From Thermomonas sp. (GTDB taxonomy: Bacteria > Pseudomonadota > Gammaproteobacteria > Xanthomonadales > Xanthomonadaceae): a stretch of DNA of 64,000 nucleotides. The stretch spans positions 124,001 to 188,000 of the forward strand of contig NZ_JAMLIW010000002.1 of NCBI RefSeq assembly GCF_023953935.1. The letters are read 5' to 3'. The first letter of the stretch is position 1. Each line of letters begins with the position of its first letter. Both the position numbers and the translations under genes were made by a program. Below are positions 1 through 8,746 of the stretch, piece after piece. The notes beneath the pieces were generated by a model. The model saw only the letters and a list, made by a program, of their open reading frames with translations, was not told the origin of the DNA and made no database searches.

Positions 1-685
1 CCAGCTCAAAACGCAGATCGGGGTGCCTGCTTGCCAGCTTTCCAAGAACCGGGCCAATCAGATGCAGATATTTGGCCGTAGAAGGCGACCCCAGCCAGCC
101 AATCGTCACCGGCTGGGACGGGCCCGAAACGGCGCGCATCGGAATGCGCCCGGTATCCTCCGCCACTTCAACGGTTTCCGCCCGCTTTGCCCCGTTTTGC
201 AAGGCTTGATCCCGCAACCAGTTGTTGCCGGCAACCACGCATCCGACCAGCTTGAAAATCTCGAACGTCTTTTCCGGCGCGCGCAGCAGTGTGGCCAGCG
301 GGTTGTAGCGGCTGGCCTTCTTGATGAACAGGGCGTCGTCGTAATCGAACAGCAGCGGCGTGCCACGCCGTGCCATCCAACGCTCCAGAACGGGCGGGCC
401 GAACGGCAGCAGTTCGCGCTGCATGTAAACGACATCGTAGCGGCCGTGCGCCGCAACCGCCCGAATACGTCGCCAGCTTGCTTTCAGCGTGGCCCAGGCT
501 TTCCGCAACGTTCGCCCCGGCATCTGGCCAAGCGCATACAGTTCCCCGTCCATGAAGCTTTGCACCGTGCAATCCAGCCCCCGCGCGCGAAGATGCGGCA
601 GGTACTGGAACACGCGGTAGCGGCTGGACGCACCTTCCACCGGATAGCGGGTAAGGAACAAGATGCGCAGGGGCGGATTGTTCAC
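1..685 (-). CDS. glycosyltransferase, family 4-like (3' end outside window)
   Basis: Probable GT-B glycosyltransferase that adds a sugar to a lipid-linked repeat unit at the cytoplasmic membrane. The GTG start at 685 overlaps the stop of the preceding glycosyltransferase as GTGA. The protein opens LRILFLTRYPVEGASSRYR, then has FDYDDALF near residue 100 and VTIGWLGSPSTAKYL near residue 190. The reading frame is open for 228 codons to the window edge, so the C-terminal donor-binding half is missing here. It is the most distal gene seen in the exopolysaccharide run. Substrate cannot be inferred. Family assignment rests on the N-terminal fold and on context. Confidence 0.75.
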   Translation of the reverse strand, partial: MNNPPLRILFLTRYPVEGASSRYRVFQYLPHLRARGLDCTVQSFMDGELYALGQMPGRTLRKAWATLKASWRRIRAVAAHGRYDVVYMQRELLPFGPPVLERWMARRGTPLLFDYDDALFIKKASRYNPLATLLRAPEKTFEIFKLVGCVVAGNNWLRDQALQNGAKRAETVEVAEDTGRIPMRAVSGPSQPVTIGWLGSPSTAKYLHLIGPVLGKLASRHPDLRFEL

Positions 686-1878
686 GTCGCGGCCTCCAAG
701 CTCCGATATACCGCGCGATACCGCGCCACGCCTTCCGCCAGCGAAAACTCGCGTTCCGCCACGGCGCGGCAGCGGCTTTGGATATCGGCGCTGGCGGTCA
801 GGGCCAGCAGCGCCTGCACGCCGGCGCGCAGGCTGTCACCGTCAAATGCGTCCACCGCCACGCCAACGCCGCCTTCGCGCAGAATCTGCGCCATGTCGCC
901 CACGCCGCCGTTGGCCAGACACGGAATGCCGCAACCAAGAAACTCGCCCAGCTTGGTGGGCGCCGATGCCTGTTTGGAAAACACCGGCTTGATGAAAAAC
1001 ACCCCGGCATCCATCCGCGCCATCAGCGCCGGCACCTGCGCATGGCTGGCTTCCAGCAGCTCCACCGCGTCTTCCGGCACGGCGGCGGCGGACAGCCGCT
1101 CACGGATGTAGGCGTGGCCGCCACGGTTGACGATCAGCCAGCGCGCCTCCGGATGCACTTCACGCAGGGCATTGAACGCTGCCACCGCCGCATCGAACAG
1201 ATACCAGGTGCCCGCCGAACCCACGTAGCCCAAGGTGAACGGGGCAGCGGCATCCGGACGCGGCTGCGGGTGAAAACGCTCAAGATCCGCGCAGGTGGGA
1301 ATGACCGTGAAAGCGGGCTGCCGGCCCTGCAGACAGTCGAAGCCGCGCATTTCCCGCACCGCCGCATGGGTCAGGGAAACCACGTGGTCGGCGTTGCGCA
1401 AAAACCTGCGTTCGAACCACTTCGCCACCCGGTACATGCGTCCACCGCGCGGCCACAGCCCGCCGTCCACGCGCTCGTCGGCCCAGAAGCCGCGCATGTC
1501 GAACAGAAACCGGATTCGCACCAGCTTTTGCAGCACCAGCGCCATCACCGCCGGCACATAGCTGCGGGCGTGCACGATGCGCACGCGATGCCGCAGCACC
1601 AGCCACAGCCCGCAGGCGATACCCACGCCGATGTCCCAGGTCGTGGCCAGCGCCGAAGGCCGCTTGTGGTAGCGGCGCGGGTGCCAGCGAATGCCGGCAG
1701 CGCGGATGCGCTGCGCCACCGTCGCACGGGCCGCTTCGTCCGCCCAGTCTTCCGGCTTCTCGAAGCTGAGCAGGTGGATTTCCCGGTCTGTCGCCAGCTT
1801 TTCCAGATAGGCCAGCACCTGCGATTGGCCCAGCGGTTCCAGCATGCCGTCGTAGGCGATGTAAAGCAGCGGGTTCAA
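682..1878 (-). CDS. glycosyltransferase (GT4-like)
   Basis: Predicted GT-B glycosyltransferase of about 398 residues for exopolysaccharide assembly. The N terminus NPLLYIAYDGMLEPLGQSQV is typical of GT4-like enzymes. The C-terminal half has KLGEFLGCGIPCLANGGVGD, the usual nucleotide-sugar donor region. I chose the TTG at 1878 because AAGGA lies about 8 bases upstream and the codon overlaps the previous stop as TTGA. Another in-frame TTG at 1899 would add seven residues but has no better ribosome site. The gene is coupled on both sides (TTGA upstream, GTGA downstream). Sugar specificity is unknown. Confidence 0.82.
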   Translation of the reverse strand: MNPLLYIAYDGMLEPLGQSQVLAYLEKLATDREIHLLSFEKPEDWADEAARATVAQRIRAAGIRWHPRRYHKRPSALATTWDIGVGIACGLWLVLRHRVRIVHARSYVPAVMALVLQKLVRIRFLFDMRGFWADERVDGGLWPRGGRMYRVAKWFERRFLRNADHVVSLTHAAVREMRGFDCLQGRQPAFTVIPTCADLERFHPQPRPDAAAPFTLGYVGSAGTWYLFDAAVAAFNALREVHPEARWLIVNRGGHAYIRERLSAAAVPEDAVELLEASHAQVPALMARMDAGVFFIKPVFSKQASAPTKLGEFLGCGIPCLANGGVGDMAQILREGGVGVAVDAFDGDSLRAGVQALLALTASADIQSRCRAVAEREFSLAEGVARYRAVYRSLEAAT

Positions 1879-2981
1879 GCGGGCAATCCTTCGCGCCAAC
1901 CGGGCAACAGCAGATCAAGATACTGATCGGCAATTTTATCCGAAGAGAAATCCCGCGCCCGCGCCTGCAAGGCCTGGCGGTCCACCGGGGCCGCCAGCGC
2001 CGTTTGCATCGCCGCCGCCAGCGCGCCCGCATCCCCCACCGGCACCAGCGCGCCGTATTTGCCGCCGCACAGGATCTCACGCGGGCCGCTGGGGCAATCG
2101 GTACACACCACCGGCGTGCCCTGCTCCATCGCCTCCACGATGACGTTGCCGAAGCCTTCGTGATCCGAGCACAAGACAAACAAATCCGCCGCCGCATACC
2201 ACGCCGCAGGATCGGGCGAATAACCGGGAAACAGCACGCGCCCGTCCAGCCCCAGCGCGACGACGCGCGCCTCCAACGCCGCACGCTGCGGCCCATCCCC
2301 GAGGATGCACAAGGTGGCCGACGTGCTGGCCGCCACCTTCGCAAAGGCATCCAGCAACAGATCGTGCCGCTTGACCGGCTTCAAGGTGCCCACGGTCAAA
2401 ATCACAGGCCGAGCCGCACCGGCCAGCAAAGCAGGCACCGCACCCGCCACCGCGCCGCTTGCCGCCGGGTTGTAAACCACCGAAAAGCGTTCACGCGCCA
2501 GCCCGGAAAGCCGCGCCAAATCATCCGCCACCCCGGCAGACACGCCAATGCGCGCATCGGCCAGGCGATAGCCAAGCGCCGTGCTGGCCCGCAGCCCCAG
2601 CCGATGCAGCCGCCCCTTGTGCGCATAGCCCCGCGACAGCGGCGCGTGCTCGCTCACGACCACCCGGCCCCGATAACCGGCAACCCGCGCCGCCACGGGC
2701 GCCACCGTCGTCAACGGCCACATGGCCGCCAGCAACGCGGAAGGCCGCGACTGCCGCAAATAGCGCACCAACGGCCGCAGCACGTTGCGAACGCGCGCCG
2801 CCCGCAAATCCACCACCCGAGCCCCCACCGGCAACTGCTCCAACAACTCGCCGCGCGCCTGCCGCAGCACGAAATCCACGCCAAAGCCGCGCGCCATCCA
2901 CTCCCGCGCCAGCGTGACGTGCAAGCGCTCGGCACCACCGGGGCGCAGGTCGGGAAGCAGGATTGCGATGGACGGTTTCAC
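1875..2981 (-). CDS. glycosyltransferase family 4
   Basis: GT-B retaining glycosyltransferase of 368 residues. The N terminus IAILLPDLRPGGAERLHVTL has the GGAER loop common in GT4 enzymes. VGTLKPVKRHDLLLDAF near residue 225 starts the C-terminal Rossmann domain. The donor-binding motif is seen as SDHEGFGNVIVEAMEQGTPVV, with the conserved glutamates. A GTG start at 2981 overlaps the acyltransferase stop as GTGA. It probably extends the exopolysaccharide repeat unit on its lipid carrier. The donor sugar is not predictable from sequence; UDP-glucose, UDP-uronate and dTDP-rhamnose could all be made by enzymes of this cluster. Confidence 0.87.
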   Translation of the reverse strand: MKPSIAILLPDLRPGGAERLHVTLAREWMARGFGVDFVLRQARGELLEQLPVGARVVDLRAARVRNVLRPLVRYLRQSRPSALLAAMWPLTTVAPVAARVAGYRGRVVVSEHAPLSRGYAHKGRLHRLGLRASTALGYRLADARIGVSAGVADDLARLSGLARERFSVVYNPAASGAVAGAVPALLAGAARPVILTVGTLKPVKRHDLLLDAFAKVAASTSATLCILGDGPQRAALEARVVALGLDGRVLFPGYSPDPAAWYAAADLFVLCSDHEGFGNVIVEAMEQGTPVVCTDCPSGPREILCGGKYGALVPVGDAGALAAAMQTALAAPVDRQALQARARDFSSDKIADQYLDLLLPGWREGLPA

Positions 2982-3574
2982 GCCGCAGGCGCCTGCTTGC
3001 GCATCCCGATCCGCCGGGCCGGAACGCCGCCCACGATTTCATACGGAGCCACGTCGCGATTGACCACCGCATTGGCGGCAACCACCGCCCCCCGGCCAAT
3101 GGTGACACCCTTGAGAATCACGGCGCCGGCGGCGATCCAGACATCATCGCCGATGGCAATCGGTGCAGTCTCGAAGCCGGCTTGCGCGATGGGTGTTTCC
3201 AATCGACCGTGGATCGCATGGTTCTGATCACGAATGGTGACCCGCTCCGCGATCAAGCAATTCGCTCCGATCATTATTCCCGTCTTTGCCACAAGCGTGC
3301 TCCATGGGCCGATGAATGTGTGTGCGCCGACACCAATGCAACCACGTTGGCAAACGATCGCAACACCGATCCCCAGCACGGCACCCTCGCCAAGCTGAAT
3401 TATGCCGTCGCCGGTGGCACGCAACTGAACACCGGCAGCCAGCTGTTGGCCGTTCCCGAGCATCCATACGCCAGGATTGGAAAGTACATGCCAGCACCGC
3501 CGGACAGCAAAGGTACCCGTCCGCAATCGCGCCAGCGTCGCCCGGATGATGCGTCGCAGCGGCTCAGGCACCAT
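2978..3574 (-). CDS. hexapeptide-repeat acyltransferase (WcaF/LbH type)
   Basis: Left-handed beta-helix O-acyltransferase of about 198 residues, likely to acetylate a sugar of the exopolysaccharide. The C-terminal half has the hexapeptide pattern (IAIGDDVWIAAGAVILKGV then TIGRGAVVAANAVV) and ends with IVGGVPARRIG, typical of the WcaF/NodL/maltose acetyltransferase group. The catalytic-type His sits in RDQNHAI. The ATG at 3574 overlaps the sulfotransferase stop by 11 bases; a GTG one codon upstream is also possible. Polymer acylation together with sulfation by the neighbour would alter charge and rheology; that role is inference. Confidence 0.85.
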   Translation of the reverse strand: MVPEPLRRIIRATLARLRTGTFAVRRCWHVLSNPGVWMLGNGQQLAAGVQLRATGDGIIQLGEGAVLGIGVAIVCQRGCIGVGAHTFIGPWSTLVAKTGIMIGANCLIAERVTIRDQNHAIHGRLETPIAQAGFETAPIAIGDDVWIAAGAVILKGVTIGRGAVVAANAVVNRDVAPYEIVGGVPARRIGMRKQAPAA

Positions 3575-4466
3575 CACGCAACTCTGCCGTCAGCCAGTGG
3601 GTAAGGTCACGCCCGAGCAACTGCCCAAGTAGCGCCACATCGTCACGGAACGCCACCGCCATTTCGTGCTGCAGTCGTGGCGTCAACGCCGGGCGCACAG
3701 CGCCTTTGGTGTTCCAACGGCGCAGCCAAGCCAGCAGCCCAAGCCGGCCAGTGATACCCAGCCGCTGCTTGAGGGCCGCCAACCTCAAAACCAGCGTATC
3801 CAACCAGAATGCGCGACGTGTCTTGGCAGCGTTGACACGTTCAAGATCGAACGAGTGCGCTTCGGGCAAACCAAGGAAGTCCAACACGCCCGTATAGACG
3901 AGGTTTGCATCGACCACGATGTCTTCAAGCACGATGACATGCACGCGTTCCCGTGCAACCTGCGAAAACAACCTCTGCAACTGCCAACCCAACGCGCAAC
4001 TTTCATGATAAGCCAGATGCTGCGGCTGGAGGTAACCGTCGCGCACGCCAATTTTTTGTCCCGCGCTACGCGCACCCCGCAACTGCCATGCCTCGGAAAG
4101 GTCTTCGATCAGTTCGTTTCCGTTGTATCGATGGTGCCCATGCATGGAGGGCACCATCGTCAGCGGATTGCGAACCATCACGACAAAACGCGCTTCCGGC
4201 GAATAACGCAAGATGTTTTCCACCGCAGTGCTGGAAAACAAATGCCAGACCGAGGCATCGACCGCATAACGATGCGTGCCCGCGTCGGCGTCCAGAAACA
4301 ACCGCTCGTAGGTTTCCAGTGACGCCGTCAACCGATACTCTTCGCAAAAATAATGCGGCTCCTTGACATACGGAACAAATATGTTCGGATGCCTTGAAAG
4401 CCAATTCGTCAAAGCGGTTGTCCCGCATTTAGGCGCGCCGAGAATGAATAGGTTTGGACGCTTCAC
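3564..4466 (-). CDS. sulfotransferase domain protein
   Basis: Predicted PAPS-dependent carbohydrate sulfotransferase of 300 residues. The 5'-phosphosulfate-binding loop is seen at the N terminus as LGAPKCGTTALTNWL (residues about 9-23). The 3'-phosphate-binding region is seen as FVVMVRNPLTMVPSMH near residue 95. Such enzymes transfer sulfate from PAPS to hydroxyl groups of sugars. Its position between flippase and acyltransferase suggests the secreted polymer is sulfated. No PAPS synthesis genes are in the window. An 83-base gap separates it from the flippase upstream; it overlaps the acyltransferase downstream. Heparan-sulfotransferase-like folds are the closest known group. Confidence 0.88.
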   Translation of the reverse strand: MKRPNLFILGAPKCGTTALTNWLSRHPNIFVPYVKEPHYFCEEYRLTASLETYERLFLDADAGTHRYAVDASVWHLFSSTAVENILRYSPEARFVVMVRNPLTMVPSMHGHHRYNGNELIEDLSEAWQLRGARSAGQKIGVRDGYLQPQHLAYHESCALGWQLQRLFSQVARERVHVIVLEDIVVDANLVYTGVLDFLGLPEAHSFDLERVNAAKTRRAFWLDTLVLRLAALKQRLGITGRLGLLAWLRRWNTKGAVRPALTPRLQHEMAVAFRDDVALLGQLLGRDLTHWLTAELRDGA

Positions 4467-4548
4467 GATATTTATCGAAATCCAACAAAATGCAATCGAA
4501 GCACAGATGACAACTTATATTCAAATAGAAGATCCATTTGTTAATTTC

Positions 4549-5910
4549 CTACGAGCGCCCGCTCACCTTGTTTTGCCAATAAAGCTGCAACAATGGGCGC
4601 ATTGTCGTATCCAGTCCGAGAAATTTCTTGCAGTCATGTACAAGCAGGTAGCGCCAAAAAGTAATACTCAAGACTGACGCAAACGCCGCCCCATGTATGC
4701 TATATAAATAAGTAAAAACCGGAACCGTAAAACACAGAACTGCAATGAACAGCGCCGTGGCACGAGTTACCAGTTTTTCATACTTTGTCATGGTCAATAA
4801 CGTGCCGGCCGTACCAGCACTAGCCGTAAACAACGCGCCTAGACACAAAATCATGAGGACGCCGGATGCTCCCGAATATTCTTGACCAAATATCCGTCCC
4901 AACAAGTACGCACCGAACAAGAAAAATGGAATCACGAGGATGGCTGTAGCAACCACCATCCCAAAGCTGACCCAAGCCAACACTTTTTGAAGACGGGCAA
5001 TTTCCGCTCTGGAATAGAGGTCGGTAATAATGGGAGCCGCGACCAATGTGAACACAGCTACGGGCGCCCCCACCATAACCAATATGGAACTGGCGATACG
5101 AAACAAACCAACATCCCGCGTGCTGACCATCATCCCCAAAATCACAATGACGACGTTCCCCTGCAGCACCCGCATCCCGCGAGTCAACGCCATTGGAAGC
5201 GCGCTGCCATACCATCCGCGTATTGTGCCCTGGCTCGGAAGAAACACATCATTCTGCAACAACCGGCCGCGCAGCATAAATGCACCAACAATACAGGCAC
5301 ATATAGTCGATACTACACCAGCACCCATTGCTTGCACCGGTGAAAACTTATGCGTGAATAAAAACAGAAAGAAAAGCAATATCGAGTAAGCTGCCGGCCG
5401 CACAAGACTATCCGGAATCTGCCCTTTGACTATTTCATGCAGCCCTCGTAACGTGCCGCCTTGTACCTTCCCAATCGCAACGAATGGAATCATGCACAGG
5501 CCGACTGCGACAGTGGTCTCAAGCACTGACCAGCCACCGCGGCTACGCCAGCCTGTCCAAAGCAACGCCAATGCTGCAGTAATTGCCGAAATGATGAAAA
5601 TCGTCCGCACGGCCCATTTGTGAACGCCTGGTATTTCACTCCAAGCACCCCGTGCGCGCCGTGCCGCCACCTCACGAGTAACCAGTTGCGGTAGTCCAAA
5701 TTCTGTGGGGACTCCCAACAGAGAAACCAAAGAAACCGCTACACCGTAGATTCCGTAATTCTCAACCCCCAGCCCACGTGCCAACTGAACACCAACAAGA
5801 AACCCGAGCCCCATGCCTGCGATACGCAGACCCGCGCTCCCCGTCACGGCCTTGACCATCACTGGACCCAAGCCCGAGCCGGACAAATATTTCCGTAATG
5901 AAGAAATCAC
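4549..5910 (-). CDS. Wzx-like polysaccharide flippase
   Basis: Integral membrane protein of 453 residues of the polysaccharide-specific transport (MOP) superfamily, likely flipping lipid-linked repeat units across the inner membrane. It begins with LRIAGMGLGFLVGVQLARGLG, the usual first helix with the RxLG-type turn, followed by some 12 to 14 hydrophobic segments. GTG start at 5910. The base composition is noticeably less GC-rich than the glycosyltransferases downstream, as is common for variable flippase genes acquired by exchange. It sits between the MarR-type regulator and the sulfotransferase. Function follows from topology and cluster context. Confidence 0.85.
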   Translation of the reverse strand: MISSLRKYLSGSGLGPVMVKAVTGSAGLRIAGMGLGFLVGVQLARGLGVENYGIYGVAVSLVSLLGVPTEFGLPQLVTREVAARRARGAWSEIPGVHKWAVRTIFIISAITAALALLWTGWRSRGGWSVLETTVAVGLCMIPFVAIGKVQGGTLRGLHEIVKGQIPDSLVRPAAYSILLFFLFLFTHKFSPVQAMGAGVVSTICACIVGAFMLRGRLLQNDVFLPSQGTIRGWYGSALPMALTRGMRVLQGNVVIVILGMMVSTRDVGLFRIASSILVMVGAPVAVFTLVAAPIITDLYSRAEIARLQKVLAWVSFGMVVATAILVIPFFLFGAYLLGRIFGQEYSGASGVLMILCLGALFTASAGTAGTLLTMTKYEKLVTRATALFIAVLCFTVPVFTYLYSIHGAAFASVLSITFWRYLLVHDCKKFLGLDTTMRPLLQLYWQNKVSGRS

Positions 5911-5958
5911 ACGAACAATTCCCGGATCAACCGGCGCAGCCAGTTACGTAGGCGGACA

Positions 5959-6291
5959 TCATTGACCATCTCCGACCTCTACCTGCAAATCAGCAATTTC
6001 CTTGCGCAATTCGTCATATTCACGCAATTTTCTTGCAAGAAATGCACGGGTGAGCCGGGCCTTGGCCTCGATGCCGCTTGGGGTCAGCAGGTAGGCGTAG
6101 CCCAGCTTGTGCGGGTTGCGGCTGAAGTTGCCGGCTTTCACCCAGCCTTTGTCGATCAGGGCGCGCAGGGCGTAGTTGAGCTTGCCCAGGGAGACGCCGG
6201 TGTCGCGGGCAAGCTCGCGCTGGCTGGCCTGCGGGGACTCGGTGAGGCGGCGCAGCAGGCTGATGCTGAGGTTGTCGGGGGTGTCGGGCAC
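5959..6291 (-). CDS. MarR-type EPS-associated transcriptional regulator
   Basis: Small winged-helix protein of about 110 residues matching the EPS-associated MarR-like family. The helix-turn-helix is seen as QASQRELARDTGVSLGKLNY with ALIDKGWVKAGNF after it, then a C-terminal coiled coil (ARKLREYDELRKEIADLQ). I chose the GTG at 6291 because it fits the usual family length; an in-frame start at 6408 would add a low-complexity proline-rich leader overlapping the next gene. Members usually sit inside capsule and exopolysaccharide loci, as here, next to the flippase. It may regulate the cluster, but its operator is not visible. Confidence 0.8.
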   Translation of the reverse strand: MPDTPDNLSISLLRRLTESPQASQRELARDTGVSLGKLNYALRALIDKGWVKAGNFSRNPHKLGYAYLLTPSGIEAKARLTRAFLARKLREYDELRKEIADLQVEVGDGQ

Positions 6292-6383
6292 GGGGTGTTC
6301 AGTGCGTGAACGGTGATGCAGGGTAGCGGGTGGGGGGTGGGTTGGCAATGGGGTTGGGGCGGGTTCTTCAAGAACCTTTGGAA

Positions 6384-6878
6384 TCAAGCCGCCAGGCGCG
6401 GTTTCCAACCACCAGACTTGCGCTCAAAAAGATGTTTCCCATTGTCTGCCGCATCGGTTTCTTCAATTTTTTCGAGAAGTGCGGTGATGCTTTTGGGCAT
6501 CTTTCCAAGGTGGTCCAGATACAGCAACCGCACCAGCAGTTCGGCCGATGTATTGCTGTCGCAAATATCCTGTTTTTCCCACCTCGCCACGGACTGGGAT
6601 GTTTGCCCCAAACGGCGCCCAAGCTCGGCTTGCGTAAGGCCCATTTGGTTCCTCAGGAAGCGCAGTTCCTTGCCTGCCAATACTTTCCTGTCGATAGCCA
6701 GATGGAACCCGATCACTTCATGCAGTTCATCTGCATTTTTTACGGAAACAGCTTCGCCATAGGGCGTTTTCTCCACCTCATAGCCCCCGATGAGATAAAC
6801 ATCATCCAGGCCACACTCCGTGTAGTGATACGGCTGCTTGTCGCTTTCTCCTTCGTACTTGTAGCGTTTGGCGTTCAT
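6384..6878 (-). CDS. HTH antitoxin-like regulator (MqsA-like C-terminal domain)
   Basis: Protein of 164 residues with an Xre-type helix-turn-helix near the middle (LRFLRNQMGLTQAELGRRLG then TSQSVARWEK). The N-terminal part (HYTECGLDDVYLIGG) resembles MqsA-like regulators but lacks the paired CxxC zinc motifs. The ATG at 6878 overlaps the stop of the DUF4258-like gene as ATGA. Such pairs encode a small RelE/MqsR-like protein first and its DNA-binding partner second, which is the order here. The likely role is autorepressor and antitoxin; activity is not demonstrated by sequence. Confidence 0.75.
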   Translation of the reverse strand: MNAKRYKYEGESDKQPYHYTECGLDDVYLIGGYEVEKTPYGEAVSVKNADELHEVIGFHLAIDRKVLAGKELRFLRNQMGLTQAELGRRLGQTSQSVARWEKQDICDSNTSAELLVRLLYLDHLGKMPKSITALLEKIEETDAADNGKHLFERKSGGWKPRLAA

Positions 6879-7207
6879 TTCCCGTCTTCCCATTCCACTG
6901 TAATGACTACGATTTTTTCTTTATTGGTCAGCACCACGACTGCACCGGCCACTCGTCGTCCCTTCAGTTGCCGCGTGATCTTGCACTTCCATTCCCCTTC
7001 AGGTGTCTTGAACGGGGATCCTTCGACGTGTCCGGTTCTCAAGATTTCGTAAAGGTCGGGGCTGAAAATGTCTCTCTCCAGCATCCGCTCTTTGGCGTGC
7101 TTGGTGAGCGCCACGTTCGAAGTGTCAACAGCTCGTCGATGAATGCGTTGTTCTGCTGCGGCGGGCGTGAGTCGCAGATTGGCTACCGTGGACGGTGACT
7201 CAGGCAT
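6875..7207 (-). CDS. DUF4258-like small protein, putative toxin partner
   Basis: Protein of 110 residues. Its core, LTKHAKERMLERDIF then YEILRTGHVEGSPF, matches the DUF4258 family, whose members resemble RelE/MqsR-fold toxins (the HAxxRMxERxI signature). The last strand pair (GAVVVLTNKEKIVVITVEWE) fits a small beta-sheet RNase fold. It is first in a two-gene operon with the HTH protein (ATGA overlap). An inverted repeat lies 19 bases upstream of its start. The toxin role is inference from family and arrangement; it could instead be a regulatory partner. Confidence 0.7.
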   Translation of the reverse strand: MPESPSTVANLRLTPAAAEQRIHRRAVDTSNVALTKHAKERMLERDIFSPDLYEILRTGHVEGSPFKTPEGEWKCKITRQLKGRRVAGAVVVLTNKEKIVVITVEWEDGK

Positions 7208-7225
7208 CGGCGAACTCCGTTTCGT

Positions 7226-7240
7226 CTATCAAAATGATAG
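7226..7240. promoter_or_regulatory. inverted repeat, candidate operator of the DUF4258/HTH pair
   Basis: Perfect 6-bp dyad CTATCA-AAA-TGATAG, 19 bases upstream of the DUF4258 start at 7207. Its position fits autorepression by the paired HTH protein. No binding data. Confidence 0.4.
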
Positions 7241-7316
7241 GTTGGCAGGTGTGCTTGTCAAGAGGGGCCTGTATTTGTGCGGGCGGGTATCCGCGCGCAG
7301 GGCGCACTCCACAGGC

Positions 7317-8189
7317 TTAGGTCAGAGTGGTTTGCATGGCTTGGCGCCAGGTGGGGGGGTGCAGGGCGAAGTCGTGTTGGAGTTTGCCGGTGTCCAGCAC
7401 GGACCAGGCGGGGCGGCGGGCGGGGGTTGGGTAGTCGGCGGTGGTGATGGCTTGCACGGCGGGGCGGTGGGGCAGCAGGCCGCGGGCGTGGGCTGTTTCC
7501 ATGATGGCTTCGGCAAAGCCGTGCCAGCTGGTTTGGCCGGTGGTGGTGAGGTGCCACAGGCCGCTGGGCGGGTTGGGCCGGGCCAGCAGTGTGACGGTGG
7601 CGTCGGCAATCCAGGCGGCCGGGGTGGGCGAGCCGATCTGGTCAGCCACCACGCGCAGGGTGTCGCGTTCGCGCGCCAGACGCAGCATGGTTTGCAGGAA
7701 ATTGTGGCCGTGGGCGGCGTACACCCAGGCGGTGCGCAGGATGATGTGGCGGACGCCGCTAGCGAGGATGGCGCCCTCCCCCGCCAGTTTGCTGGCGCCA
7801 TAGACGTTCAGCGGGGCGGTGGGGTCGGTTTCCCGCCAAGGCCGGCTGGCGGTGCCGCTGAAGACGTAATCGGTGGAGTAATGCAGCAGCAGGGCGCCGG
7901 TTTCGGCGCAGGCGCGGGCAAGGGCTTCGGGTGCGCGGGCGTTGACGCAAAAGGCGGCTTCGCGCTCGGTTTCGGCCCGGTCCACGGCGGTGTAGGCGGC
8001 GGCGTTGACCACCACGTCGGGCGCCACGTCGCGGATCAGCGGGCCCAGCGTTTCCGGGTGCAGGAAGTTGGCCGCACGCTGGGCTTGGGTGCCGTCGCGG
8101 GTGACCGTGATCACCTGCCCCAGCGCGGGCAGGCTGCGCCGCAGTTCGCGGCCCAGTTGGCCATTGCCGCCCAGCAGCAGCAGTTTCAT
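7317..8189 (-). CDS. rfbD: dTDP-4-dehydrorhamnose reductase
   Basis: Last enzyme of dTDP-L-rhamnose synthesis, reducing dTDP-4-keto-L-rhamnose with NAD(P)H. It has 290 residues. The N terminus [16 protein letters not shown] holds the dinucleotide-binding glycine motif. STDYVFSG and YGASKLAGE give the extended-SDR catalytic Ser/Tyr/Lys set. The ATG at 8189 overlaps the rfbC stop (ATGA). It is the promoter-distal gene of the rfbBACD run. The product would feed rhamnose to the cluster's glycosyltransferases and possibly to O-antigen. Confidence 0.95.
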   Translation of the reverse strand: MKLLLLGGNGQLGRELRRSLPALGQVITVTRDGTQAQRAANFLHPETLGPLIRDVAPDVVVNAAAYTAVDRAETEREAAFCVNARAPEALARACAETGALLLHYSTDYVFSGTASRPWRETDPTAPLNVYGASKLAGEGAILASGVRHIILRTAWVYAAHGHNFLQTMLRLARERDTLRVVADQIGSPTPAAWIADATVTLLARPNPPSGLWHLTTTGQTSWHGFAEAIMETAHARGLLPHRPAVQAITTADYPTPARRPAWSVLDTGKLQHDFALHPPTWRQAMQTTLT

Positions 8190-8746
8190 GCCCGCCAGAC
8201 CGGCAGGCGGTCTGCGGGGATCTCGGCCAGCAGCGGCGCGCTGGCGTCCTTGGCCGACCGCGCCACTTCGCGCAGCGGCCAGTCGATGCCCAGCTGCGGG
8301 TCATCCCAGCGCAGGTTGCAGTCGCTGGCCGGGTCGTAGGGGGCGCTGCACAGGTAGGTGAACAGCGCGCTTTCGCTGAGCACCAGAAAGCCGTGGGCAA
8401 AGCCTTCGGGCACCCAGAAGTGGCGTTTGTTGTCGGCGCTCAGGCGGGCGGTGGCGCAGCGGCCGAAGTTGGGCGAGCCGCGGCGGATGTCCACCGCCAC
8501 GTCGAACACTTCGCCTTCCAGCACGCTGACCAGCTTGCCTTGCACGTTGTTCGGCCATTGATAGTGCAGCCCGCGCAGCACGCCGCGCGCCGAGCGGCTG
8601 ACGTTGTGCTGGACAAACTGTGTGGGCAGGCCGTGCTGGGCAAAGCGCGTCGCGTTCCAGGATTCGTAGAAAAATCCGCGGGCGTCGCCGAACACGGCGG
8701 GCTCGATGAGCTTGCACTCCGGCAGTTCGGTTTCGACCAGCTTCAT
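8186..8746 (-). CDS. rfbC: dTDP-4-dehydrorhamnose 3,5-epimerase
   Basis: Cupin-fold epimerase of 186 residues acting on dTDP-4-keto-6-deoxyglucose at C3 and C5. GVLRGLHYQ contains the catalytic-type His region, and [16 protein letters not shown] is the family signature. The start is the ATG at 8746 overlapping the rfbA stop as ATGA; earlier in-frame starts would run deep into rfbA. Third enzyme of the dTDP-rhamnose pathway, coupled to the two flanking genes. Confidence 0.96.
   Translation of the reverse strand: MKLVETELPECKLIEPAVFGDARGFFYESWNATRFAQHGLPTQFVQHNVSRSARGVLRGLHYQWPNNVQGKLVSVLEGEVFDVAVDIRRGSPNFGRCATARLSADNKRHFWVPEGFAHGFLVLSESALFTYLCSAPYDPASDCNLRWDDPQLGIDWPLREVARSAKDASAPLLAEIPADRLPVWRA

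Noticed and set aside
778-1926. Long plus-strand open frame opposite the glycosyltransferases
   Set aside because: Antisense shadow caused by GC-rich codons; Arg/His/Gln-rich product without domains. The same applies to 2,004-3,227, 13,120-14,622, 15,637-17,052 and 41,387-43,669.
4549-5910. Exosortase-type EPS locus
   Set aside because: No exosortase or PEP-CTERM-like proteins seen; the cluster has standard Wzx/Wza/Wzc components.
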